Shown: one piece after another, positions 1 through 6,668 of the stretch
Layout of the letters: every line of letters starts with the position of its first letter
Numbering within the stretch: position 1 is the stretch's first letter
Assembly (NCBI GenBank): GCA_903910495.1
Contig: CAIVZW010000579.1
Span: 1-9,008 of the forward strand
DNA from: an uncultured beta proteobacterium
Lineage (GTDB): Bacteria > Pseudomonadota > Gammaproteobacteria > Burkholderiales > Rhodocyclaceae
Direction: 5' to 3'
DNA length: 9,008 nt
The notes under the pieces: generated by a model
What the model was told of the DNA's origin: nothing
The model's input: only the letters and a program-made list of their open reading frames with translations
The model's database searches: none
Program-made: the position numbers and the translations under genes

Positions 1-53
1 CGATCGGCAATGTTCATCAAGTCGTCGGCGTCAAGCGGCGTTTCGTCATTCAT
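1..53 (-). CDS. 5' end of an unidentified minus-strand gene (partial)
   Basis: Reading the minus strand from an ATG at 53-51 gives 17 complete codons, MNDETPLDADDLMNIAD, before the window ends. An AGGA (plus-strand TCCT, 62-65) lies about eight bases upstream of the ATG, which supports a real start. The peptide is acidic (five Asp and one Glu in 17 residues), but too little is present to assign a family or function. It diverges from the transporter operon starting at 413, so the 54-412 region probably carries promoters for both directions. Confidence 0.5.
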   Translation of the reverse strand, partial: MNDETPLDADDLMNIAD

Positions 54-121
54 GATGAGTTTCCTGGCCCGTTGGAGGAATATCAGTGTAACGATAAATA
101 TGGCTTCGGGATAGCTTCACA

Positions 122-217
122 ATGTTCGAAAGAGCCCCGTTGGATCAACTGCTTGCACATGCATCACTTGCCGAGAATATGCTTAAAAATCCCAAGCAAC
201 TGATTCTGGTCGAATAA
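122..217 (+). CDS. Possible 31-aa small protein or gene remnant
   Basis: An ATG at 122 opens a frame of 31 codons ending in TAA at 215-217. The peptide begins MFERAPLDQLLAHASLAENM and ends NPKQLILVE. Its composition (Leu/Ala/Glu-rich, helix-like, few rare residues) looks more protein-like than most random intergenic frames. Against it, there is no good Shine-Dalgarno: only a GGGA about 11 bases upstream. It is not a family I recognise. It could be a small protein, a decayed gene fragment, or chance. Confidence 0.15.
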   Translation: MFERAPLDQLLAHASLAENMLKNPKQLILVE

Positions 218-223
218 GGTTGG

Positions 224-237
224 GACACTACTGTGTC
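224..237. promoter_or_regulatory. Inverted repeat GACAC-TACT-GTGTC, possible operator
   Basis: A perfect five-base inverted repeat with a four-base spacer lies 12 bases upstream of the candidate -35 box of livK. The size and position would suit a dimeric regulator site. Arms this short occur often by chance, and no regulator gene is in the window to pair it with. Confidence 0.2.
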
Positions 238-249
238 GCAATATTACTG

Positions 250-278
250 TTGACAAACAAAAAGTTACATGATTACAT
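250..278 (+). promoter_or_regulatory. Candidate sigma70 promoter for the liv operon
   Basis: A perfect -35 hexamer TTGACA (250-255) is followed after 17 bases by TTACAT (273-278), which matches the -10 consensus at three of six positions but is preceded by TG-A, an extended -10 signature. Transcription would start near 285, giving a leader of about 128 bases before livK. The perfect -35, ideal spacing and AT-rich context support it; the weak -10 is the main reservation. Confidence 0.45.
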
Positions 279-412
279 GACCCTAACATATGGTCTTTAA
301 CCACCCTAAAAAACATCTAGAACGAATGGGTGATTATGGCTTTTTGTGGCAACTAGAGTACCAACTGGCTTGCGCTTAAGAAATTTCAACCGAAACAAAT
401 AAGGGGGAAGTT

Positions 413-1558
413 ATGAAAAAGGCACAAAGTGTTTTCTTGGTCAATTTACTATTTGTCGTGGGCTTGGGGATGGTTGGCAGCCCCGCCGCCATGGCTGCCG
501 ACGACATTCGTATCGGATTCACACCGCCCGTCACCGGCGCCTCGGCCGCCGAAGGCATGCTGCAGATCAAGGCAATCAAGCTCGCCCTCAAGGAAATCAA
601 CGCGGCCGGCGGCATCAATGGGAAGAAGATCGACCTGCGCATCGTCGATAACCAGTCGTCGAACCCCGGCGCTCTGGCGGCCCTGCAGAATGCCGTCGAG
701 CAGGAAAAAGTGCTTGCCCAGGTTGGCTTCGTGAAGAGCACGCAGATTCTGGCGTCATCAGACGCGATCAAGAAATACGGAATTCCGACGATGATCGGCG
801 GTACCAACTTCACGCTGACGCGCCAAGGCAATCCCTGGCTGTTTCGCATGCGCGCGGACGACTCGATCGCCGCGGCGGCGATGATCAAGTACATCAAGGA
901 AGACACCAAGTTCACCAAGATCGGCATCCTGCATGACATCGACGCCTTTGGCACCGGCGGTGCCGATCTCGTCGAGCAATACGCCAAGCAGAACGGGCTC
1001 ACCGTCGTCAAACGCGAGAAATTTGCGACCAAGGAAAAGGAGTACACCGCTCATCTGCTTTCGCTGAAGAACGCGGGCACGGAAATCATGGTCGTCTACG
1101 GCCCCAACCCCGAGGACGTCGCCCTGATCCAACGCCAACTCCGTCAGCTCGGAGCACCCTTCAAGTATATCGGTTCGCCTTCCAGCCAGATGAAGGACTG
1201 CCTTGTTCTCTCGAAGGAGGCTGCCGAAGGGGTGTTGGCCGTCGCAGACCTCGTCCCGGGATCGAGCGAGATGAGCAAACGCTATGCCGAGGCGTACAGG
1301 AAGGAATATAACGAAGACTACGACGGTACCTCGGTCTGGGCATACGACTCCTTGTACATTCTGACCGACGCCATCAAGAAGGCGGGCGAGAATCGCGACA
1401 AGATCCGCGACGCCATCCTGGCCACCAAGGGCTACAAGGGCGTGCTTGGCACCTTCGCTTTCACGCCGAACGGCGACGGCTTGCATGAGGTCAGCGTTGT
1501 TCAGATCGAAAAAGGCGTGCCGAAGCTCCTGAAGGTCGTCACGGTCGCCGCCAAGTAA
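413..1558 (+). CDS. livK: Branched-chain-amino-acid-type ABC transporter, periplasmic substrate-binding protein
   Basis: This 381-residue protein is the secreted binding component of the Liv/HAAT importer. Residues 1-28 form a classical Sec signal peptide: MKK, a hydrophobic core, then AMA before the mature ADDIRIGF. The mature part has hallmarks of the type I periplasmic-binding (LivJ/LivK, Peripla_BP_6) fold: IRIGFTPPVTG at the first strand, an EINAAGGINGKKI segment, a VGFVKSTQ segment at the usual ligand-contact loop, and YGIPTMIGGTN after it. Length is normal for the family. The ATG at 413 has a strong GGGGGAAG Shine-Dalgarno at 403-410. It is the first gene of the operon and its leader carries the candidate promoter. 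The ligand cannot be assigned: homologues bind branched-chain amino acids, amides, urea or aromatic and short-chain acids. The symbol denotes family only. Confidence 0.93.
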   Translation: MKKAQSVFLVNLLFVVGLGMVGSPAAMAADDIRIGFTPPVTGASAAEGMLQIKAIKLALKEINAAGGINGKKIDLRIVDNQSSNPGALAALQNAVEQEKVLAQVGFVKSTQILASSDAIKKYGIPTMIGGTNFTLTRQGNPWLFRMRADDSIAAAAMIKYIKEDTKFTKIGILHDIDAFGTGGADLVEQYAKQNGLTVVKREKFATKEKEYTAHLLSLKNAGTEIMVVYGPNPEDVALIQRQLRQLGAPFKYIGSPSSQMKDCLVLSKEAAEGVLAVADLVPGSSEMSKRYAEAYRKEYNEDYDGTSVWAYDSLYILTDAIKKAGENRDKIRDAILATKGYKGVLGTFAFTPNGDGLHEVSVVQIEKGVPKLLKVVTVAAK

Positions 1559-1595
1559 GCGCCTCTCCACGTAGCTTAAAATCAATAACTGATGT

Positions 1596-1623
1596 CTGAC
1601 TCTGGCAGAGATGCCGGGGTCAG
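1596..1623 (+). other. Intercistronic RNA hairpin between livK and livH
   Basis: CTGACTCTGGC (1596-1606) pairs with GCCGGGGTCAG (1613-1623) across a six-base loop. This makes an 11-bp stem with nine Watson-Crick and two G-U pairs. No T-run follows, so it is not a standard intrinsic terminator. In binding-protein importer operons, such a hairpin just after the binding-protein gene commonly protects the upstream message from 3' decay and gives more binding protein than permease. That role is inferred here. The livH Shine-Dalgarno begins ten bases after the stem. Confidence 0.6.
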
Positions 1624-1646
1624 CCGCGCGTTGGAGGAATTGCCGG

Positions 1647-2528
1647 ATGGACTGGACTACCAATCTTCAGATGCTCACCGCAGGCCTTGCCATGGGTTCC
1701 ATTTATGCCCTTGTGGCCCTAGGCTTCGTTCTCATTTTCAATGCGGTAGGCGTCGTCAATTTCGCACAGGGCGAATTCGTGATGGTTCCCGCCTTTGTCG
1801 CCGTATGGCTGATGGCCTACCTGGAGATGCCTTATTGGCTGACCTGTGCGGTTACAGTCATCTTCATGGGAATATTCGGCATAGTTTTCCAGCGTATCGC
1901 CTACTACCCGCTGCGTAACCGGACCTTCCTGCCGGTCGTCATCAGCACCATCGGCGTCGGCATCTTTCTGAAGAACGGGGCGCAGAACATCTTCGGTGCC
2001 GAGCCCATGCCGATGCCGCGGCCAACCGCCTCGGAGGCGCTCAACCTGTTCGGGGTGTATGTCGATCCCCAATATATCGTCATCATCCTGTGCACCCTCG
2101 CGCTGCTCGCTTTCCAGTATTTCCTTTTCGAGCGGACAAAGCTCGGCAAGATGCTGCAGGCAACTGCTCAGGACAAAGAGATGGCGCGGCTGCTCGGCAT
2201 CCGGGTGACGATCATGATTGCCATCACCTTCGCCTACAGCTCGATGCTCGGCGCGGCGGCGGGAATTCTTGTCGGACCGATCTTTTTCGTCACCAAGGAG
2301 ATGGGCGGCATGCTCGGCCTGAAGGCCTTCTGTTCGACCATCGTCGGCGGATTCGGGAGCGTTCCCGGCGCCATCGTCGGGGGGATTTTCCTCGGCGTGG
2401 TCGAAGTCTTCGGCGCTTATTACGTTTCAAGCGCCTATCGCGATGCCTTTGCGTTCATCATTCTGATCCTGGTGCTCCTCGTCCGTCCCCAGGGATTCTT
2501 CGGCGAGAAGATCGCCGAGAAGGCATAG
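1647..2528 (+). CDS. livH: Branched-chain-amino-acid-type ABC transporter permease LivH
   Basis: One of the two inner-membrane subunits forming the translocation channel of the importer. I chose ATG 1647 (293 residues) because GGAGGA at 1633-1638 sits eight bases upstream and the protein then starts as homologues do (MDWTTNLQMLTAGLAMGSIY). An in-frame ATG at 1611 would add 12 unconvincing residues and lies inside the hairpin. Family signs are: the N-terminal G-S-IYALVALGFVLIF helix, VVNFAQGEF (37-44), the cytoplasmic EAA-like loop AQDKEMARLLGI (174-185) that contacts the ATPases, the GGFGSVPGAIVGG glycine segment (234-246), and the C-terminal RPQGFFG (280-286). Several long hydrophobic segments span the chain, as expected for an integral membrane protein. 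It lies nine bases upstream of the LivM-LivG fusion. Confidence 0.93.
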   Translation: MDWTTNLQMLTAGLAMGSIYALVALGFVLIFNAVGVVNFAQGEFVMVPAFVAVWLMAYLEMPYWLTCAVTVIFMGIFGIVFQRIAYYPLRNRTFLPVVISTIGVGIFLKNGAQNIFGAEPMPMPRPTASEALNLFGVYVDPQYIVIILCTLALLAFQYFLFERTKLGKMLQATAQDKEMARLLGIRVTIMIAITFAYSSMLGAAAGILVGPIFFVTKEMGGMLGLKAFCSTIVGGFGSVPGAIVGGIFLGVVEVFGAYYVSSAYRDAFAFIILILVLLVRPQGFFGEKIAEKA

Positions 2529-2537
2529 GGTGCAGCG

Positions 2538-4367
2538 ATGAACACCAACACAAAAAAACTACTCATCCTCGCTTTCCTCGTCGTTGCTGTTGTGGTGTTC
2601 CCGCGCGTGGTGGCGAGCAGCTATTGGCTGAATCTGATCAACCTGGCCATCAGCTTCTCGATTGCCGCCATCGGCCTGAACATCGTGCTCGGATACGCCG
2701 GCCAGCTGTCGCTGGCCCAGGCGGCTTTCTGGGGGATAGGCGCCTACACTTCGGCTATCCTGACAACGCAGTTTGGCGTCCCCGTATGGGTCGGCATGTT
2801 CGCCGCTTTCTTCATCGCAGCCTTGTTCGGCGTGCTGCTGGGGATTCCGACGTTGAAGCTGTCGGGCCACTATCTGGCGATGGCGACGATCGGCTTCGGG
2901 ATCATCCTGCAACTCGTTCTGGTCAATGCGATCTGGCTGACCGGCGGTTCCGACGGCATCATCAAGATACCGTCGCCTTGGTTAGGCTCCATTGAGCTCG
3001 ATGAGCCCGGCGAGTTCTTCTACGTGGCGGCTGTTGCGCTGATTCTGTTCACCTGGGGCGCCATAAATCTCAAAGACTCACGTGTTGGCCGCGCTTTCAT
3101 GGCCATTCGCGAGAACGAGATGGCTGCCGAAACGACCGGGGTGGACACGACCTTCTACAAGATCATGGCCTTCGCCCTTTCGGCGGGCTACGCCGGATTC
3201 GGCGGCTGGATGTTCGCGCACAGTTGCTCGCACTACATCAGCCCGGATACCTTCTCCTTCGATCAGTCGGTGATGCTCCTGGTCATGGCGGTTCTGGGCG
3301 GCAACGGTTCAGCCATCGGTGCCATCATCGGCTCCGTACTGCTGACGCTGTTGCCCGAGGTGCTGCGTTTTCTCAAGGACTACTACATGATGGTCTATGC
3401 CGCGGGCATCGTGCTGATCATGATCTACATGCCGAGCGGCATCGCCGGTCTGGTGAGCCACATGCGCGTCAGCACGCGGCTGCGCACGTGGTGGAACGCC
3501 GATTCGACGGCGGCGCGACAGGTGGCCGCATCTTCGTCCGGCGGCGAAGTCGTCAGTGTAGAGGCAATCACCGTTACCGAGGGCAGCGGCGCCGTCGAGG
3601 TGCTGCTCACGATCAAAGGGCTGGCCAAGCAGTTTGGCGGGCTCAAGGCAGTGGACGGGGTGGACATGGTGGTCCGGCGCGGCGAGATTCAGGCGCTGAT
3701 CGGACCGAACGGTTCGGGCAAGACGACGACCCTCAACATGCTCAGCGGTCTGTACATCCCGACCGGCGGCGAGATCAGCCTGGAGGGGGCGGCCATTGCC
3801 GGTCGCAAGCCGCATGTCATCACCGCCCTCGGCATTGCCCGAACCTTCCAGAACATCCGTCTCTTCGGCGAACTGACGGTGCTGGACAATGTGCTCATCG
3901 GCCAGCAGTGCCACTCGAAGTCGGGCCTCATCAGCAGTATTTTCCATCCGCCCTGGCAGCGGGCCGAGGAGTCCGCAATGCGGGCGAAGGCGATCGAGAT
4001 GCTGGCCTTCGTCGGTCTGCAAGGCAAGGAGTTTGCACAGTCAAACAGCCTGCCGTACGGGCAGCAGCGGTTGCTCGAGATGGCGCGTGCCATGGTTTCC
4101 GATCCCAAACTCCTCCTGCTGGACGAACCGGCGGCGGGCTTGAACGCCGCCGAGACCGAAACGCTGGTCGAACTTCTGTTTCAGATCAGCAAACGGGGCA
4201 TCACCATTTTGCTGGTCGAACATGACATGAACCTCGTAATGAACGTGTCCGACCACATCACGGTGCTGAACTTCGGCCGGAAGATCGCGGAAGGGACTGC
4301 CGAAGAGATCGAGAAGAACCAGGAGGTGATCGACGCCTACCTGGGGACGGAGGTGGGCAATGCTTAA
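2538..4367 (+). CDS. livM-livG: Fused ABC transporter permease/ATPase (LivM-LivG)
   Basis: A single 609-codon frame carries two normally separate subunits. Residues 1 to about 306 are the LivM permease: hydrophobic helices, the GYAGQLSLAQAAF motif (52-64) and the EAA-like coupling loop AIRENEMAAETTGV (189-202). Residues about 307-354 form a hydrophilic, Ala/Ser/Glu/Val-rich linker. Residues 355-609 are the LivG ATPase, with Walker A GPNGSGKT (389-396), the signature LPYGQ (505-509; the family usually has Y rather than the LSGGQ glycine), Walker B LLLLDEP (525-531; D529 and catalytic E530), and switch histidine H562. All ATPase motifs look intact, so it should hydrolyse ATP. Such fusions occur elsewhere in proteobacteria. 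The ATG at 2538 has only a weak AGGGTG upstream, which suggests translational coupling to livH. The 3' end overlaps livF by eight bases. Confidence 0.93.
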   Translation: MNTNTKKLLILAFLVVAVVVFPRVVASSYWLNLINLAISFSIAAIGLNIVLGYAGQLSLAQAAFWGIGAYTSAILTTQFGVPVWVGMFAAFFIAALFGVLLGIPTLKLSGHYLAMATIGFGIILQLVLVNAIWLTGGSDGIIKIPSPWLGSIELDEPGEFFYVAAVALILFTWGAINLKDSRVGRAFMAIRENEMAAETTGVDTTFYKIMAFALSAGYAGFGGWMFAHSCSHYISPDTFSFDQSVMLLVMAVLGGNGSAIGAIIGSVLLTLLPEVLRFLKDYYMMVYAAGIVLIMIYMPSGIAGLVSHMRVSTRLRTWWNADSTAARQVAASSSGGEVVSVEAITVTEGSGAVEVLLTIKGLAKQFGGLKAVDGVDMVVRRGEIQALIGPNGSGKTTTLNMLSGLYIPTGGEISLEGAAIAGRKPHVITALGIARTFQNIRLFGELTVLDNVLIGQQCHSKSGLISSIFHPPWQRAEESAMRAKAIEMLAFVGLQGKEFAQSNSLPYGQQRLLEMARAMVSDPKLLLLDEPAAGLNAAETETLVELLFQISKRGITILLVEHDMNLVMNVSDHITVLNFGRKIAEGTAEEIEKNQEVIDAYLGTEVGNA

Positions 4368-5124
4368 GGTTGATGGAATCGAAAGCTGGTACGGCGCCAT
4401 TCAGGCGCTGAAGGGCGTCACGCTCGATGTAAAAGAGGGAGAAATCGTGGCCCTGCTGGGCGCCAACGGCGCCGGCAAAAGCACCACCATCAAGACGATT
4501 ACCGGCCTCGTGAAGGCAAAAAAAGGCAGGATCGAGTTCCTCGGTCAGGACATCACCGACATGGAAACCGAGGACATTGCCGAGCTGGGGATCGCCTATG
4601 TACCGGAAGGAAGGCATATCTTCCCGGGTCTCTCCGTCATGGACAACCTGATGCTCGGTGCGACCCCGAGGAAGCGTGTATCGCAAGCGGATATCCAGAG
4701 AGACCTCGATCGTGTCCTGACGCTCTTTCCGGTGCTAGCGGAGTTCCGGGAGCGCCTGGGCTGGCAGCTGTCCGGCGGCCAGCAGCAGATGCTCGCCATC
4801 GGACGCGGGCTGATGTCTGCAGCGAAGCTTCTCATCATGGACGAACCGTCACTGGGCCTGGCGCCGATTCTGATACAGGAAGTATTCAAGGTCATCAAGG
4901 AGATCAACAAGGCCGGGACGACCATCCTGTTGGTGGAGCAGAACGCGCGGATGGCGCTCCTGATTGCCAACCGGGGTTATGTGCTGGAGACGGGTCGGGT
5001 GATGTTATCCGACGCGGCGGCCAATTTATTGGCGAGTGAAGAGATGAAAGCGCACTACCTGGGCACCCATGCCAACGTCAAAGAGGCTCGTCAGCGCCGA
5101 CGCGACGAACGGGCAGGCGCCTGA
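4360..5124 (+). CDS. livF: Branched-chain-amino-acid-type ABC transporter ATP-binding protein LivF
   Basis: This 254-residue protein is the second cytoplasmic ATPase of the importer and would pair with the LivG half of the fusion. Motifs are Walker A GANGAGKS (34-41), a LivF-typical YVPEGRHIFPGLSVMDNL stretch (80-97), a perfect LSGGQ signature (137-141), Walker B LLIMDEP (157-163; D161 and E162), and VEQNAR (192-197), where LivF proteins characteristically carry Gln (Q194) instead of the switch His. Length is slightly above the family norm because of a basic tail (EARQRRRDERAGA). The ATG at 4360 is preceded by GGAGGT at ideal spacing, and its first eight bases overlap the end of livG, so translation is probably coupled. 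It is the last gene of the operon; the next gene is convergent. Confidence 0.95.
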   Translation: MLKVDGIESWYGAIQALKGVTLDVKEGEIVALLGANGAGKSTTIKTITGLVKAKKGRIEFLGQDITDMETEDIAELGIAYVPEGRHIFPGLSVMDNLMLGATPRKRVSQADIQRDLDRVLTLFPVLAEFRERLGWQLSGGQQQMLAIGRGLMSAAKLLIMDEPSLGLAPILIQEVFKVIKEINKAGTTILLVEQNARMALLIANRGYVLETGRVMLSDAAANLLASEEMKAHYLGTHANVKEARQRRRDERAGA

Positions 5125-5148
5125 AGACGGTTTCTACCCACCACGGCG

Positions 5149-5170
5149 CGCCTGTCGGACGGGTCAGGCG
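5149..5170. terminator. Weak inverted repeat between convergent livF and SDR genes
   Basis: CGCCTG (5149-5154) and CAGGCG (5165-5170) form a six-base GC-rich stem around a ten-base loop. The same hexamer also occurs in the perfect palindrome CAGGCGCCTG (5114-5123) covering the livF stop, so alternative pairings exist. It lies where a terminator is expected, but no proper T-run follows on either strand (only GTCTGTTT on plus). A factor-dependent end is equally possible. Confidence 0.2.
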
Positions 5171-5275
5171 GTCTGTTTCAATTACATGGTGATCAGCTTC
5201 CCTTTCCGGGTGTGGTTGGCAAGCCTGTATGGCAGATAGGGCGTACTGTCAAATCTGTTTTTATGCGATTTGGTA

Positions 5276-6055
5276 TTAGAGGACGCCTGGATAGGCCCCT
5301 CCGTCCATAAGAAAATTATGGCCAGTCACGTAACCCGCCTGCACGCTGCACAGGAAGGCACAGGCCGCCCCGAATTCCTCTATTCGCCCGAACCGGCCAC
5401 AGGGAATGCCTTGCAACTGGAGCGCCGTCATTTCTTCGACGCTGAGATTGGAGGCTTCCGCTTGGGCACTGGTTACGACAGCCAGGCGATCGGTGGCAAA
5501 CAACCCAGGTAGAAGATTGTTGATCGTCACTCCGTGTGGCGCCACCTGGCGGGCCAAACCGGCAACAAACCCGGTCAGGCCGGATCGAGCACCATTGGAC
5601 AAACCCAGAACCCCAATCGGAGCTTTGACTGCGGCACTGGTAACATTGATGACGCGTCCGAAGCCGCGGCTCATCATTCCATCGACGGTCGCGCGGATGA
5701 GCGCGATGGGCGTCAGCATGTTGGCGCCAAGTGCGCGATGCCAGTCCTCATCGGTGAAGTTCCGGAAATCCCCCGCCGGAGGGCCACCCGCATTGTTGAT
5801 CAGGATGTCCGGCTGCGGGCAAGCTGACAAAGCCGCAACACGTCCTTCCTCCGTTGTAATATCGCAAACGACTGTCGTGACCTTGACAGCAAATCGTTCG
5901 CGAATCTGCTCAGCCGTTTCCTCAAGCTCGACGGCACGGCGAGCAAGAATCACCAGTTCCACCCCTTCTGCGGCAAGAGCCTCGGCACATCCGCGTCCCA
6001 ACCCCTTGCTGGCAGCACAGACAAGAGCCTTCTTTCCATTCAGACCCAGATTCAC
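5276..6055 (-). CDS. Atypical short-chain dehydrogenase/reductase (SDR)-family protein, 3-oxoacyl-ACP-reductase-like
   Basis: The chain is 259 residues from a GTG at 6055-6053, normal for a classical SDR, with AAAGGAG five bases upstream. The frame stays open to an ATG at 6262, but the extra 69 residues are not SDR-like. The Rossmann fold is recognisable: LVCAASKGLGRG (11-22), CDIT (64-67), NNAGG (87-91), N112, the INVTS strand (136-140), and the C-terminal YVTGHNFLMDGG (242-253). It departs from working SDRs at key places. The TGxxxGxG motif reads CAASKGLG (13-20), so its first Gly is Ala. Thirteen residues after S140, the catalytic Tyr is S153, and the Lys four further on is R157. I recall a conserved-domain subgroup of 'BKR-like' SDRs (cd05344) described as not perfectly matching either motif, so this is probably an inherited trait. 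Substrate and activity are unknown. It is transcribed towards livF and not part of that operon. Confidence 0.85.
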   Translation of the reverse strand: MNLGLNGKKALVCAASKGLGRGCAEALAAEGVELVILARRAVELEETAEQIRERFAVKVTTVVCDITTEEGRVAALSACPQPDILINNAGGPPAGDFRNFTDEDWHRALGANMLTPIALIRATVDGMMSRGFGRVINVTSAAVKAPIGVLGLSNGARSGLTGFVAGLARQVAPHGVTINNLLPGLFATDRLAVVTSAQAEASNLSVEEMTALQLQGIPCGRFGRIEEFGAACAFLCSVQAGYVTGHNFLMDGGAYPGVL

Positions 6056-6367
6056 AGCGTCTCCTTTCAGTAAGTCAGTGTGTGGGGCCGACCGCTGCGC
6101 GGACAGCCCGGCAAGGTGTTCGCTCGCCTCACAGGATAGTTTGCCAAGGCCGTCTAAACCAATCAGCCGGTATGGCCAACAACCGGCGCGTGCCGCATAA
6201 CTCGGCGCCGCTGCTGGCGCTGGAAGCGCCTCATAGACCGGGTTTGAAATACCCAACAGCAAGTCTCATACAGTAATAAATAGAACGCGAAAAGCAGCAG
6301 CTAAAATATAGCGCATCAGCATACACCTAGAACGCATCAATGACCGCTTAAGAGTGCGATTTCTTGA

Positions 6368-6396
6368 AGGTCTGGTTCGTGGCCGAACGCGGACCT
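6368..6396. repeat. Imperfect hairpin
   Basis: AGGTC (6368-6372) pairs with GACCT (6392-6396), and inside it GTTCG (6375-6379) pairs with CGAAC (6384-6388) around a TGGC loop, with a 2x3 internal bulge. No T-run follows. Its GTTCGTGG core also occurs in the larger repeat at 6443-6535, so the two may be related fragments. Function is unknown. Confidence 0.35.
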
Positions 6397-6442
6397 AGCT
6401 TATCACTCAATAATACTAAAAACCGCAGTTGAAAGATGATGA

Positions 6443-6535
6443 ACCCTTCGACACGCCCGCTGTCCGGGCTGCTCAGGGCGAACGGGTTTTTCACCCTCCG
6501 GGTGAGAGTTCAAAAACCCGTTCGTGGTGAGCCTG
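6443..6535. repeat. REP-like extragenic palindromic repeat with a long stem
   Basis: The core is a perfect 13-base inverted repeat: CGAACGGGTTTTT (6479-6491) and AAAAACCCGTTCG (6512-6524). A 3x3 internal mismatch then leads to a further five pairs, GCTCA (6471-6475) with TGAGC (6528-6532). The 20-base loop holds its own small hairpin, CACCC/GGGTG (6492-6504). The flanks CCCTTCGACA, CTCAGGGCGAACGGG and CGTTCGTGGTGAGCCTGTC match, from memory, a dispersed intergenic palindrome common in proteobacteria. The left arm appears interrupted by about 17 extra bases (6455-6471). It does not look like a terminator for either neighbour, since both start away from it. Confidence 0.6.
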
Positions 6536-6668
6536 TCCCATACAAGGGATATTCGAGTTCAAGGCCCGTTGCCTGCGGGGCACATTTTCTTCGGTCACCT
6601 CTGCGCTGGATTTTGAAGTCAGATGAAATCACCCGTCCGAAGGATAATGTAGAGAATCCGGGAATCGT

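Larger units (their letters stand above)
54..412. other. Divergent intergenic region, AT-richer than the genes
   Basis: This 359-base stretch separates the minus-strand partial gene from livK. It holds a candidate sigma70 promoter for livK (250-278), a small inverted repeat just upstream of it (224-237), and a 31-codon open frame (122-217) of uncertain status. The part between about 240 and 400 is visibly AT-rich compared with the flanking coding DNA, as expected for a promoter and leader. No tRNA or other RNA gene was recognised. Confidence 0.7.

Noticed and set aside
328..340. Possible sigma54 -24/-12 site upstream of livK
   Set aside because: The GG and GC elements are nine bases apart rather than the required ten, and the surrounding bases do not fit TGGCAC/TTGC.
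1611..1646. Upstream ATG for livH at 1611
   Set aside because: It lies inside the hairpin, lacks a ribosome site and adds 12 residues unlike LivH. ATG 1647 has GGAGGA at ideal spacing.
376..1663. Long minus-strand open frames opposite livK (376-1047 and 758-1663)
   Set aside because: They are antisense shadows of a GC-rich gene with clear family identity on the plus strand, and their translations show no recognisable family.
4136..4400. livG/livF junction as a frameshift artefact
   Set aside because: The eight-base overlap is a normal coupled junction: livG ends with its usual C-terminus and livF has its own strong GGAGGT.
5250..5272. CAAATC/GATTTG inverted repeat as a terminator for the SDR gene
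   Set aside because: The stem is six AT-rich pairs with an 11-base loop and no T-run after it in the SDR's direction, so it would be too weak.
6056..6262. In-frame extension of the SDR gene to an upstream ATG at 6262 (328 residues)
   Set aside because: The extra 69 residues are not SDR-like and would make the protein longer than its family. The GTG at 6055 has a well-spaced AAAGGAG and starts the protein where homologues start.
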